Shown: positions 54,541 through 64,000 of the stretch, in pieces
Layout of the letters: every line of letters begins with the position of its first letter
Numbering within the stretch: the first letter of the stretch is position 1
From: Chinchilla lanigera
Taxonomy: Eukaryota; Chordata; Mammalia; Rodentia; Chinchillidae
Assembly: GCF_000276665.1 (NCBI RefSeq)
Contig: NW_004955518.1
Coordinates: forward strand, 2,924,148 to 2,988,147
Length of the DNA: 64,000 nt
Direction of reading: 5' to 3'
Program-made: the position numbers and the translations under genes
Notes under the pieces: generated by a model
Seen by the model: only the letters and a program-made list of their open reading frames with translations
What the model was told of the DNA's origin: nothing
Databases searched by the model: none

Positions 54541-55616
54541 CTGGAGTAAGACAGAAAAGAGAATTTGCATTTAACTGTGTCGGGGAAGGGATTTCTTTTC
54601 AGAGTGTTTTTATGTATATTCTTTCTAGTAGTAAGAGCTATGTGGAATAGGCTGAATTTCCTCCCACCAGTCAAGCAATCGCACATGTTTAATTCTCCAG
54701 CCAAATGTGAATTTCTGTCCACTTTAAATACCTTACATTATTTCTTAGGAAGGCTTAATATTAAATAATGTCATCTTTTGGAAAATACTGTATATTGCAT
54801 TAGTATCATTTTTAAAATGAATGATAAATAGAAACCTAAGGTGAAAGGAACTAGACATACAGAATTTTCTCTCCTTAAAAAATCACATATTTTACTGTGT
54901 TACAGTCATTTTTGAGACCTAAATAAGAGTATTTAAACCTGTTATTTGTGATACTGCACTCAGATTTAATTGGATTGGCATGTGATTTTGATGTGGGCTG
55001 TTCATTAAGTGAAAAGAAATTACTTTTTGCCCTAAAGGTAAAAAATCAAATAGGCTTTGTAATAATGATTTACTTTTTCGTTGTTGAATAATTCATGACC
55101 CAAAACTTATTTCAGTGCTACTCAAAGGCTTGCAGACTACAGAAAATATTGTACTGTGTCCATGTGTGTGCGTACATGTGTTGGGAAGATAGGAAAAAGA
55201 TTAAGATTCAGAAGGCCTGCTATAAGTGCTACCATGGAAAGTTTTTGTTTATTGTCTGTCAGTGTCACAGAAAGTGAAAGGGCAATGTGTGATATATCCC
55301 TAGCCCCTTATCCCCTTCTTCCCCTTTAACTTGCTTTCAAAAGCTTTGTTAGGGTCTGAACTTTCATTTATAGTGTTTAAATGTCAGTGGTAATAAGAAA
55401 TGTGAATATTTTACCCAATATACTATTTTTGACCTGTTACTAAGCTATTTTGAAGAATGACATTGTTCTTAGAATTAGACTTTAGATAATATATTAGATG
55501 GATTTCTGTTTTATTGCATTAAAGTTATTTTAAAATTATTTAACTGTGTGTTAAGTATTAGAACAAAATTTTTCTAAAAAGATCTATCTTTTTTATGACC
55601 AGTGTTAGGTTTTCTT
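54541..55616. other. Presumed KCTD4 intron 1 and GTF2F2 intron 4, nothing recognised
   Basis: Upstream of the predicted KCTD4 3' splice site. About 1 kb without SINEs; no first exon or CpG island is visible here. Confidence 0.45.
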
Positions 55617-55708
55617 TTTTTTTTTTTTTTTCCCCGGTACCGGGAATCGAACTCACGACCTTGCACTTGCTAGCCAGGCACTGTGCCTCTGAGCTAAATC
55701 CCCAGCCC
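55617..55708 (-). repeat. ID-like SINE (antisense) with target duplication
   Basis: Poly-T, 'ccggtaccgggaatcgaact' to 'gagctaaatccccagccc'. 'agtgttaggttttctt' flanks it on both sides. Confidence 0.96.
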
Positions 55709-55864
55709 CTAGTGTTAGGTTTTCTTTAAAAATTACACCCTTAATTATAGCAGGCACTGAATTTAACATTTGTCATTGAGATATCAAAAGCTCGTTCAAG
55801 CTGGACTGAAAAACTAAGGCAAAATATTTTCAGAGCTGAGTTTTTGCTTAGAAACAATGAAATT

Positions 55865-56022
55865 GCGAAACCTGTAATTCCAGCACTCAAGAGGCTGAGG
55901 CAGGAGGATCCTTGCAAGTTTGAGACCAGCCTGGATTACAAAAATGAGCTCAAGGCCCCCCTGAACTGCATAGCAAGACCCTGTCTCAAAAAAGCCAAAA
56001 AAAAAAAAAAGAAGAAGAAGAA
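55865..56022 (+). repeat. B1 SINE, 5'-truncated, with target duplication
   Basis: Begins within B1 at 'gaaacctgtaattccagcac' and ends with poly-A and (GAA)n. The perfect agaaacaatgaaatt lies at 55850-55864 and 56023-56037, so truncation occurred at insertion. Confidence 0.95.
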
Positions 56023-56114
56023 AGAAACAATGAAATTAAACCTCCTCATTTTTACCAGAGATAAAATTGTGTTCCAGAGAATTTTGAGAGTTTTATCTAG
56101 GATTGTATAGTTTT

Positions 56115-56215
56115 TTTTTTTTTTTTTTTTTTGGTTTTTTTCCGGTACTGGGAACCGAACTCACGACCTTGCGCTTGCCAGGCCGGGGCTTTGCCGCTGA
56201 ACTAAATCCCCAGCC
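56115..56215 (-). repeat. ID-like SINE (antisense) with target duplication
   Basis: Poly-T, 'ccggtactgggaaccgaact' to 'gaactaaatccccagcc'. ctaggattgtatagtttt lies at 56097-56114 and from 56216. Confidence 0.97.
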
Positions 56216-56234
56216 CTAGGATTGTATAGTTTTA

Positions 56235-57834
56235 ATGGCAAAGCCACCACTTGGACTAATAGTTCCTTTCAGACATATAACATTTTAAGAGTTTGATCTT
56301 GTATTCCAGCAATTGCATATTTGTTGATTTTCTTTTTTTTTTTTTTTAAAGAATCAAATCTTTTCTGTGGCTGTCACTGATTTAGAAACACCAAATGGTT
56401 GGGGGGGGGGCTTTGGAAATATACTCATGGAATTCTTATGTTACCAAATGGTCACTGAATAGCACCATGTAATAGCAAAATCATAACAATTTCATCTGTA
56501 GTCCTCTTTTTATGAACTTCATGGCATACCAGAATTGGTACAACATGACTATAGGGTAGTGATATAGACTGTGCTAGAATTTTCTTGTGTGTTTAAATAA
56601 AGTGCTATCATTAGATACTATGTAATCTTGGGTCTGCTTCCTTACACTCTGTTGGTCAGTGTGTAGATGCCTCTGTGGAGAAGCCTTGATGCTGTGACTG
56701 CTAGAGGATGGGCTTTCGTGGGGGTGGCAATGGTGTAGGAGGTGAGGCAGGACTGTGGCTAGTGATACTGCCCACCTGTTCAGAAATCACTTCAGCTTCT
56801 TCACACTTGCCGGCTCACTTCTGGATTCTGCTGCCAGATTTTCAAAACCACTGATGAGTGCTCTTTGCTTCTGCAGACTTGTCTTGATAGGCTCCAAACC
56901 ACCCATCACATACCTCTTACCCTTGAACACTTTTTCTCACTTCAGACTGCACTCCGGTCTTTGCCTTCAGCAAATCTGACCTGGAGGATTTGTTTGCTAT
57001 CCTTTGTTTGCCACCCATGTCTTGGCAACAGTAGTATAACTGAAGCCTTGTCTTAATGCCTCACTACAAGCTGATATGAAGCCGTAGGACTTTCCTTCTG
57101 TGTCCTCTTTGCTCCATCTGGTAGTCTTAAAAAAGCAAAAGAGTGTCCAGTAGACCGAACCTTATCTGCACTACTTCTTTTAAAGCAAAATGATTGCATT
57201 TCACAGGAAGTGTAGGGGTCTGTCGATCATTGCTGCCTGTTGTGGTACACAGGCCTCCTTAAGAGAAATGCAGGCTGGTTTCTTACTAGTCTGTTCTAAA
57301 TTTATATGTATTTGAGATATGGAGTGCGTGTCCAGGGTAGTGTCAATCATGTTCACATAGTCCTGAAATTATAAAATGCTGGTTCTATACCCACACTGAG
57401 GGAAACATTCCTAATTTGTGTGACTGTATTTCTCTGCCCCCATGCAACTGTAAACTAGAATTCGGTGGTTTTAGCAGGAGTTATTAAACCACATATCAAA
57501 GATTAGCTTGCCTATGTATACTTGATCACTAGATTTGAGGATTTCATCTGCCTTTTTGAGCAAAAAAAACAAAAATTAGAAGAGAAGGGCCCTGTTTTCT
57601 TTTCATAACATTAATGTAAGAGTTAGATCACTGTATCTTTTTAAAGAGAAAACTAAAGTTTCAAAACAAGAAAAGAAGGTAATAATGATTAATACATTGC
57701 ATATTTTCATCTTCAAAGTAGTTACCCAGAGTTCAAGATATCGACTTTTAATTGTCCAAACAGTATTAGCACAAACTTTTCTTTTCAGTGAACTAAGAGA
57801 ATGAGGTCTTTATCTTATATATATTTTTTTGACC
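56235..57834. other. Intron 4, nothing recognised
   Basis: Contains a G10 run at 56401-56410. The 56640-57060 stretch is relatively GC-rich, but its short frames show no domain. Confidence 0.45.
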
Positions 57835-58160
57835 ACTAGATTTGACCACTTGTTTTCTCCCTTCCCCCATCCCAGTTTCTCTTTCTTTTTGAAGTTTCTT
57901 TCCATTTTATAGCATGTATTGTACATTTTGGATGTTATTTATACACTTTCAGCTTGGGACACACTAGCGACAACACAATGTTTACACATGTCTGGTTTAT
58001 TTCACTTATGAGTATGGTCTCGAGTTGCATGTATTTACCTATAAAAAAATTGTATAAAAAGGCCACATCTCTTTTATCCATTCCTTGGTTGAGGAGCATT
58101 TGGGTTGTTTCCAAGATCTAACTATTACAGATTGTGTTGCTGTAAATATGGGTACACATA
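57835..58160 (-). mobile_element. L1 LINE 3' fragment (antisense)
   Basis: 'gtttatttcacttatgagta', 'catctcttttatccattcct', 'gggttgtttccaagatctaa' and 'gtgttgctgtaaatatggg' are reversed L1 3' UTR/ORF2-end phrases. Confidence 0.75.
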
Positions 58161-58494
58161 TGTCCCTGGATCACCTATAATTTAGACGTCTGTAATCATG
58201 TACACAAAAGAGCCCATTAGCCAACTTTGTGAATTTAAACAGATCCTTGTCTGAGTTAATGGCTAACCAAATTCTGACAAAATCTTCTACCTTGAGGTAA
58301 TGATCATCTGCCATGTGCATTGTATAGAGTTTATTCCCGGATGATGGAAGGAATTCCATCTTTCCTGCCAGCTTCTAATGGGAAATGAGGTCTTTGTCAT
58401 CACCATGATTGATTGACATAGGACATCATCATAACATGTACTTGTGCCCCTTATATGCCATAGATGCTTCCATGCCACAGAAGTAAATGGAGTG

Positions 58495-58562
58495 CTGGGG
58501 AGATAGCTGGGGCACAAGTACCTTCCTGACAAACACAAGATCCTGAGTTACCACCCCGCAAA
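58495..58562 (+). repeat. ID-like SINE relic (sense)
   Basis: 'gtgctggggagatagctggg' and 'agatcctgagttaccacccc'; old. Confidence 0.6.
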
Positions 58563-58571
58563 AGTAAATGG

Positions 58572-59053
58572 AACCTGTTATGGTTGATACATTGTGTCAA
58601 CTTGAGGAGTCTAGAAATTCAACTAAGTAACTCAGCAGTTGTACCTCCTGGGATGAAAAGGACATGCCCTTACCACTGTAGGATGTTGTTCATTGTGTCA
58701 ACCTGAGAAGTTTAAAAGTTCAAGTAAGTGATTCGGCAGGGGGCCAAGGTCCTTACTTTGTAAACATCTTCAGCTTGCCGAAGAGGAGGGCATGGAGGTT
58801 GTGTAGATGTGGGCAGATAGCCCACATACAGTATAAGGGAGGGAGAGAGGCTTGCTCCCATATTTTTGCTTTTGTTGCTTTTGTGTCTTCCACTCCCTTG
58901 AACTATTGCCCCTCTGCCATGTGCCACCCTTCCTTGGAGCCAGCTGATTACGGGCTGAAACTTCTGCAAACTGTGAGCTAAATAAATCTTTCCTTCCTTA
59001 ATTTTGGGTGTTGGGTATTTCATCTCAGCATGAGAGAAAAGTAACCAAGACAC
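58572..59053 (+). mobile_element. ERVL-MaLR-like LTR with internal duplication
   Basis: 'cctctgccatgtgccaccct', 'ctgcaaactgtgagctaaat', 'aaatctttccttcctta', 'ggtgttgggtatttcatctc' and 'gagaaaagtaaccaagaca' follow a rodent/mammalian MaLR LTR 3' half, with an AATAAA. The 5' part 'cattgtgtcaacttga...' is repeated about 105 bases on. The 135-codon - frame across it is not a gene. Confidence 0.65.
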
Positions 59054-59244
59054 AGTCTTACCAGAAAGGTCTTTTATCTGGTTGGAAGATATAAGGTTGG
59101 ATGATTCCCCTAGACTCATGGATCATTCAGCTGTGAAATTCAAACTGCTTTTTAGAGGAAATGGATGGTTTTAAGAGCTGCTTTTCATAGGAACAAGATG
59201 TGTCTCCACATTCTCTACAACTATATTATGCACACACACAATTT

Positions 59245-59320
59245 TTGCTGTGTCAGGGATCAAACCCAGAACCTAATGCATGCTAGGCAAGTGCTTTAAC
59301 AATAAGCTGTGTCCGCAGCC
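59245..59320 (-). repeat. ID-like SINE relic (antisense)
   Basis: 'gtgtcagggatcaaacccag' to 'aagctgtgtccgcagccc'. Confidence 0.7.
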
Positions 59321-60323
59321 CTACCAAATCTTTTTGGTTGTTTTCACCTGTGTGCTTATTCTGCATGTCTTCTGAAGAGATTAGTTCCCATTATCTTAGA
59401 CAGTAAAAGCAACTATAGAGCAGCAGCTGTCAATTTCTACTTTATGGATATGTGCTTTGACCTTCCTATATGCTTTTCACAAGCTGAATTTCTCATTTTT
59501 CTCTTCATAGCCTCTTACTAATAGCACTCGATAGGAGAAACATTCATCTTAATATCTCTATGAATATATTATGTTAGCCTTTTGTGTGTTAAAAAGTAAA
59601 ATAAACTGCAGTATTATGTATTCATATTTTAAGAATCAAGGATTTTTCTCTTTTAGTTTTACTTGAATGTCAAAACTTTATTTTCATTTTGAATATAAAA
59701 TTCATCTGCATTAAATATTTTCTGGGACTGGAATCATACTCACATGTCCAGTGTCAGCTCCCTTATGTAACCGACCACAGCATCTCACACTGTACAGTGG
59801 CTGAACTTTGCCAGGACTCACTGGACATGATCTCTGGCCAGAAGATCATGTAAACATGTCACTCCAGTCCAGTGGAATAATAAATACACTTGGACATGTT
59901 TTGCAGTGTCAAACTGAGTCTTCAAAGAAGCCTAGGCAACTTGGCTACATTGGGAAAGTTTTAGTCTCACAATTTGAGGCGTGTAGAAAAGAAGAAAACA
60001 CTATGTGTGAATAGAGTACAGTAAAGTTGACAGGCGAGCTGGGAAGCCAGGTAAATTTCGTTCCATGTTTCTCTGCCTCTCACTGCAGAGGTAGTCCTGA
60101 CAACAATATATAAACCATATTTGTGTTGCACTTTAGAAGATGAATGTTTCAGGGAAATTTGTGTTTTTGTAAGCAGTCATACCTTTTCTTTAAAATGAAG
60201 CTTTTTTTTTTGAAGTATGGCTTCTGTGTTATTATTTACTTAGACTCTTATTGTAACTAAATGAGCACAACATTTCTGTAAGCCATCAAATCAACATGGA
60301 AGTTATAATATTGTATAGAACTT
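59321..60323. other. Intron 4, nothing recognised
   Basis: AT-rich intron; small frames without domains. Confidence 0.5.
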
Positions 60324-60428
60324 TTTTTGTTTTTTTTTGTTTTTTTTTTTTTTTCCATTACCAGGAATCGAACTCAGGACCTCGCGCTTGCCATGCAGGC
60401 CCTGTGCCTCTGATCTAAATCCCCAGCC
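60324..60428 (-). repeat. ID-like SINE (antisense)
   Basis: T-rich tail with G interruptions, 'ttaccaggaatcgaactcag' to 'gatctaaatccccagccc'. 'tagaactt' flanks it on both sides. Confidence 0.94.
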
Positions 60429-60984
60429 CCTAGAACTTATTTTTGTAGTGCTCTTTGGCAAAATGGAATTTTACTGTCTCCTTGGGAAAGTGTTGTTTTA
60501 GGTTAATAATTATTACCTACAGTCTCTAAATGAATGACATGACTTATAAGACTATTGTAAAAATATTACTCATGAAATCAGTGACCAAAGAGGGTCTCTG
60601 CTCTCAAATGCTGCCCTTCCTGCAGTGCCTCCTGTTAGCCTCTTCACTTTGCATCCTGTGGGTCTTCATTGACGAGACAGTACAGGAGAGGACACAGGAG
60701 GGAGGCTCATAGGAGCTCATGTGGTTTCTTACAGAGTAAAGTAATTGTAGGGATGGAAAGTCTCATTAACATTTTTTTACATTGTTAACATTTCTGTAAT
60801 TGAGTTATGACTTAAAATTGTTGTCTAAGTTTAATGCTAGTATTTTGTCTTTTATAAGATATATTAATTAATGACAAATACTACAGTGGACTGCATCTTT
60901 GAACAGCTCTGAGAACTATTTCCTTCATATCTCAAGAAAATAAAATTAATAGATGTGGAGAGAAGGTACAGGAAAGAGTAAGAA
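60429..60984. other. Intron 4, nothing recognised
   Basis: No gene or nameable repeat. Confidence 0.5.
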
Positions 60985-61140
60985 AAGAGATATCAGAAAG
61001 AAAGATGTGAAAATGTGGCTGCTGCCTCTTTCCCACACCATACAGTTGAAGCAGGTTCTTTGGGGTTAGGCACAGTATTTTTTTTTAATGTTCCCCCAGG
61101 TGATTCTAACGATCAACCAGAGTTGAGGAACCACCATGTT
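60985..61140 (-). mobile_element. MER5A-like hAT DNA transposon remnant
   Basis: 'ccaggtgattctaacgatca' and 'accagagttgaggaaccacc' match the terminal part of MER5A-type elements. The other end is unclear. Confidence 0.55.
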
Positions 61141-61264
61141 AGGGAAATTGATGAGCTCAGGAAAAGTCTTATCTGAAAGGAGTTCAGAGTGGTAGGTTCG
61201 TAACTTCTACCTTTGTGTGGTAGAAGGATCTTTTAACATCAAAATATCTTAAAAATCATGTTGA

Positions 61265-61361
61265 TCAGTTTTATTTTTTGGAGGGGGCAGGTACCGGGAA
61301 TCAAACTCAGGACATTGTGTTTGCCAGACAGGCACTTATGCCACTGAGCCATATCCCCACC
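61265..61361 (-). repeat. ID-like SINE (antisense) with target duplication
   Basis: 'caggtaccgggaatcaaact' to 'gagccatatccccacccc'. 'cttaaaaatcatg' flanks it on both sides. Confidence 0.93.
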
Positions 61362-61771
61362 CCTTAAAAATCATGAAGAGCTAAACTAGAAGTGTACGGT
61401 GTTACTACTGTTACTTGATTAAGCATAATAAAGGGAACAAGAATTATTAAAGATAAAGTATTGCATTATATTCAATTGATTTTAAAATGTTGGTAATGAA
61501 CCTTCTTCAATTATAGTCTTCTAAGTACAGAGGACTTTCAGCACAGAGTACTTCGTTGGGCCCTTCAGTATATCTGCCATACTGTTTGGTGCTGTTTGGC
61601 CAAAGCGTAGCTCTATAGTGTAAGCCTATTTTCTAAAACACTTAATCTTTCCAGGACACTCACTTTTACTATTTTTTGTAATTTTTTTTTTTTTTTCATT
61701 TTAAGTGTCACTGCTAAAGCTAGATAGCATCAAAATACAGGTTGTATTTCCCTAATCTGAAAATGGAAAAT

Positions 61772-61808
61772 GTGTCATGTCGTGTTGTGTCGTGTCGTGT
61801 CATGTCTT
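61772..61808 (+). repeat. (GTCGT/GTCAT)n microsatellite
   Basis: About seven pentamer units, directly beside an old ID element. Confidence 0.92.
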
Positions 61809-61900
61809 GCTTTGTTTTGTTTTCCTCCAATGCTGGAAATTGCACTCAGGACCTCACACATACTAAGCAAGTGCTCTATCCTAAACTATGTCCCTAGCTC
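61808..61900 (-). repeat. ID-like SINE relic (antisense)
   Basis: 'ccaatgctggaaattgcact' to 'aactatgtccctagctc'. Confidence 0.8.
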
Positions 61901-62749
61901 TCCAAAATGGTTTTTAAAAAAGTTTCGGGTTTTGAATTTTTGGATTAGGAGTGTCAATCAGTGAAACCTGTGACAATATTCCAAAAAAAAAAAAAATGGC
62001 ATTTGGAAACATCTGGTCCCAACCACTTTGGAAACTGGAAAAATCAACCTATATTATGACACAATGATTCCTCTGCCCATTTTCTTTTATTATTATGTGC
62101 AGTAGCATTACTGTATTTTTGTAACTGAATTTATTTGGGAGTTTTATCAGCATCTTATTCTTGAAAGCAACTTTGGAGTGAAAATTATGTCTTTATACGG
62201 CATCATGTTATATCTGTATTTGATATTTTTATATTGATTTAATTATGTATGTGGTGTAACAAGCAAAAGGCAGACTATAATCTGAAGTGTGTGTATGATG
62301 ATTTGTGAACTTTGCTTTGTAAATACTGAAACATACACATGTGAATTTTTTTTTAAATGCTCATTTGCTGGATTTGTTTTTTTTTTTTTGGTGGAAAGTC
62401 AGTTTCTGTAAACTGGTAGAGCAATCCAAACTCTTTACAGACATTTGAAGCATTTGTTTTGTACCTTTGCTAACCGCTTACCTTCCTGATCCTTGACATC
62501 TAGTCTTGTCACCGCAAATACTCTTTGGGTAGCATTGCAGCATTTTTTTGTTCAGGGATGTAACTACAGTCCCTTTCTTCCAGTCCATAGGGAGCAGTTA
62601 AAGAAGAATATTATAGGTTAGGAAGTTGAATCTTTTTAGATCCTGAGCCCAATCCTCAAACTATTTTATTTTAAATTGGGAATTCTCAACACATTAGATA
62701 TATTTTATAATTTGAATATTATTATAAGAAAATATGTATAAACAGGTGA
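61901..62749. other. Intron 4, nothing recognised
   Basis: AT-rich intron. Confidence 0.5.
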
Positions 62750-62940
62750 TTTTAGCAGGACAGAGTCACATGTCTGTAATCCCAACTACTGTATTCAGGA
62801 GGTTGAGGCAGAAGGATTGAAAATTTGAGGCTAGGCTGGCAGCCAGGCAATTTACTGAGACCCCTGCTCAAAATAAAAAAATAAAGAGCTGGGAATATAG
62901 CTTAGCTCTCCCTAGGTTCAGTCACTACTGTTGGAAAACA
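62750..62940 (+). repeat. B1-dID fusion SINE
   Basis: A B1 part ('cacatgtctgtaatcccaac', 'ggcagaaggattgaaaattt', 'gacccctgctcaaaa') and an ID part ('gagctgggaatatagcttag', 'aggttcagtcactact'). Confidence 0.8.
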
Positions 62941-63028
62941 AAACATGATAACTTCAGAGAATATTTATGTGACTTCTGTTCATTACCTTTGAGGTGAATA
63001 ATCATAGTTATTGAAATTGGTAAAAGTC

Positions 63029-63139
63029 TTTTTTTGTTTTTGTTTTTGTTTTTGTTTTTTTTCCAGTACCGGGAACCAAACTCACAACATTATGCTTGCC
63101 AGGCAGGCACTGTGCTGCTGAGCTAAATCCCCAGCCCCG
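63029..63139 (-). repeat. ID-like SINE (antisense)
   Basis: (TTTTTG)n tail, 'ccagtaccgggaaccaaact' to 'gagctaaatccccagccc'. The flanking duplication is imperfect. Confidence 0.94.
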
Positions 63140-64000
63140 GAAAAAATCTTTTATTACTAAAATTCCTGAAGGCCAAATAGAGATCAGAACAGCAATTCAC
63201 AAATTTGAATAAAGATCACCTTTCTATCTTTTTAATAATTTAAGAATAGTAAGTTTGCCTAACTTATTTAAGATACCAGGTGGCATTACCCTGAGATTCA
63301 CAGGCAAGAAAACTAATAGGAAAATACTTCAAATGAGAAGAAAGACTACAAGAATATTAAAAATGATTTACCTTTTAAATGCATTTTCTCCTGGAAAGTT
63401 CTTCTGTCCTTCTCAAAGTCACAGCAGTGATGTAAAAAAGAGAATCCCTTCAAATTCTGGAGGGTCAGTCCTGAGTCTAACCTCCTGGTCTGTTTTAACT
63501 AAATTAGAAGTGCCCTGCACAGCCTCCACATTCAGATGGGGTGTGAGCCTGTGTGGAAGTGAATGACTCAAACTTCTTCATGCCTAAGGACTTTGTGATA
63601 TACATGAGCACATTACTTACATGACAGTCTAATAAGTACCCTTCCTGCTCGCACATTGCTTTACCTTGTTCAAACTAGGGATGCCCTTACCTTGAAAGAA
63701 GCACAACCTGATCCTTTCTTTTCAGTTTTTGAAAGTAAAATAGGTCTTAATGTTCAGATATGTAGTAGGAAGTTGCAATTTAGAGCAGAAGTCTCAATAT
63801 TTCAAGTTTTGAACAGCTTCTTTTGTTGTTATTCCAAGAAACACTTTCTGATTTATACCCAGGGAAAACTGAATTGCATCTAGGTCCTTTTGAGAGTATA
63901 ACAAACAAAATAAACATTAATGAAATAATAAGACATTCCCAATTGGAGCAGAGGCCAGTGTTTTTATTTAGTGAAAGAGAACTGGCAGAGATCTCAGAGA
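63140..64000. other. Intron 4 to window end, nothing recognised
   Basis: The 103-codon frame at 63255 and 75-codon frame at 63656 have no recognisable domain. No GTF2F2 exon 5 is present. Confidence 0.5.

Overview
The window is nuclear DNA of a rodent, almost all of it intron. The SINE content shows this: many B1 elements (7SL-derived, with the internal partial duplication), fused B1-dID elements, and a large, partly young family of tRNA-Ala-derived ID-like SINEs whose consensus 3' end is a 'ggtaccgg' motif. B1-dID elements point away from mouse and rat, to a squirrel-, dormouse- or beaver-related lineage. I lean to beaver (Castor), but that is inference from memory of SINE types. Old mammalian repeats (MIR, L2, MER20, MER5A, MaLR LTRs, old L1) make up much of the rest.

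Two protein genes are present. GTF2F2 (RAP30, small subunit of TFIIF) runs on the + strand. Coding exons 2 (787-860), 3 (14132-14150, only 19 nt) and 4 (15051-15195) are here, all with clean splice sites and intact frame. The window opens in intron 1 and ends inside intron 4, which is at least 48.8 kb long. KCTD4, a BTB/T1-domain protein with an intronless 259-residue coding region (53576-54355), lies on the - strand inside GTF2F2 intron 4. This nested antisense arrangement matches the human 13q14 locus as I remember it. A strong 3' splice site just upstream of the KCTD4 start implies a separate 5' untranslated exon at higher coordinates.

Layout: 1-15195, GTF2F2 exons 2-4 with long introns. 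These carry a 5S rRNA pseudogene (1213-1305), a G-rich minisatellite (5690-5870), a decayed antisense class I endogenous retrovirus gag-pro fragment next to a CpG-rich 81-bp minisatellite (8470-9846), and a 100-N assembly gap (13640-13739). 15196-53300, intron 4 proximal part: SINEs, antisense L1 blocks (31.3-32.1, 34.6-34.7, 36.9-40.1, 45.2-45.8 kb), a hAT-type MITE (18665-18853), MER20 (26748-26903), a MaLR LTR (30340-30728), an unclassified LTR-like block (43866-44583) and a perfect 44-bp palindrome (44630-44673). 53300-54540, the KCTD4 exon. 54541-64000, more intron with ID SINEs, a MaLR-like LTR and MER5A.

No undescribed biological system was found. The most unusual points are the zero-spacer palindrome at 44.6 kb, interlocking inverted repeats at 37.14-37.19 kb, a 20-bp ID remnant flanked by a perfect 15-bp target duplication, the strong antisense bias of ID insertions relative to GTF2F2, and an unassigned pair of related ~100-bp segments (4.76 and 6.60 kb). 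Most predicted open reading frames here are chance frames in SINEs or simple repeats.
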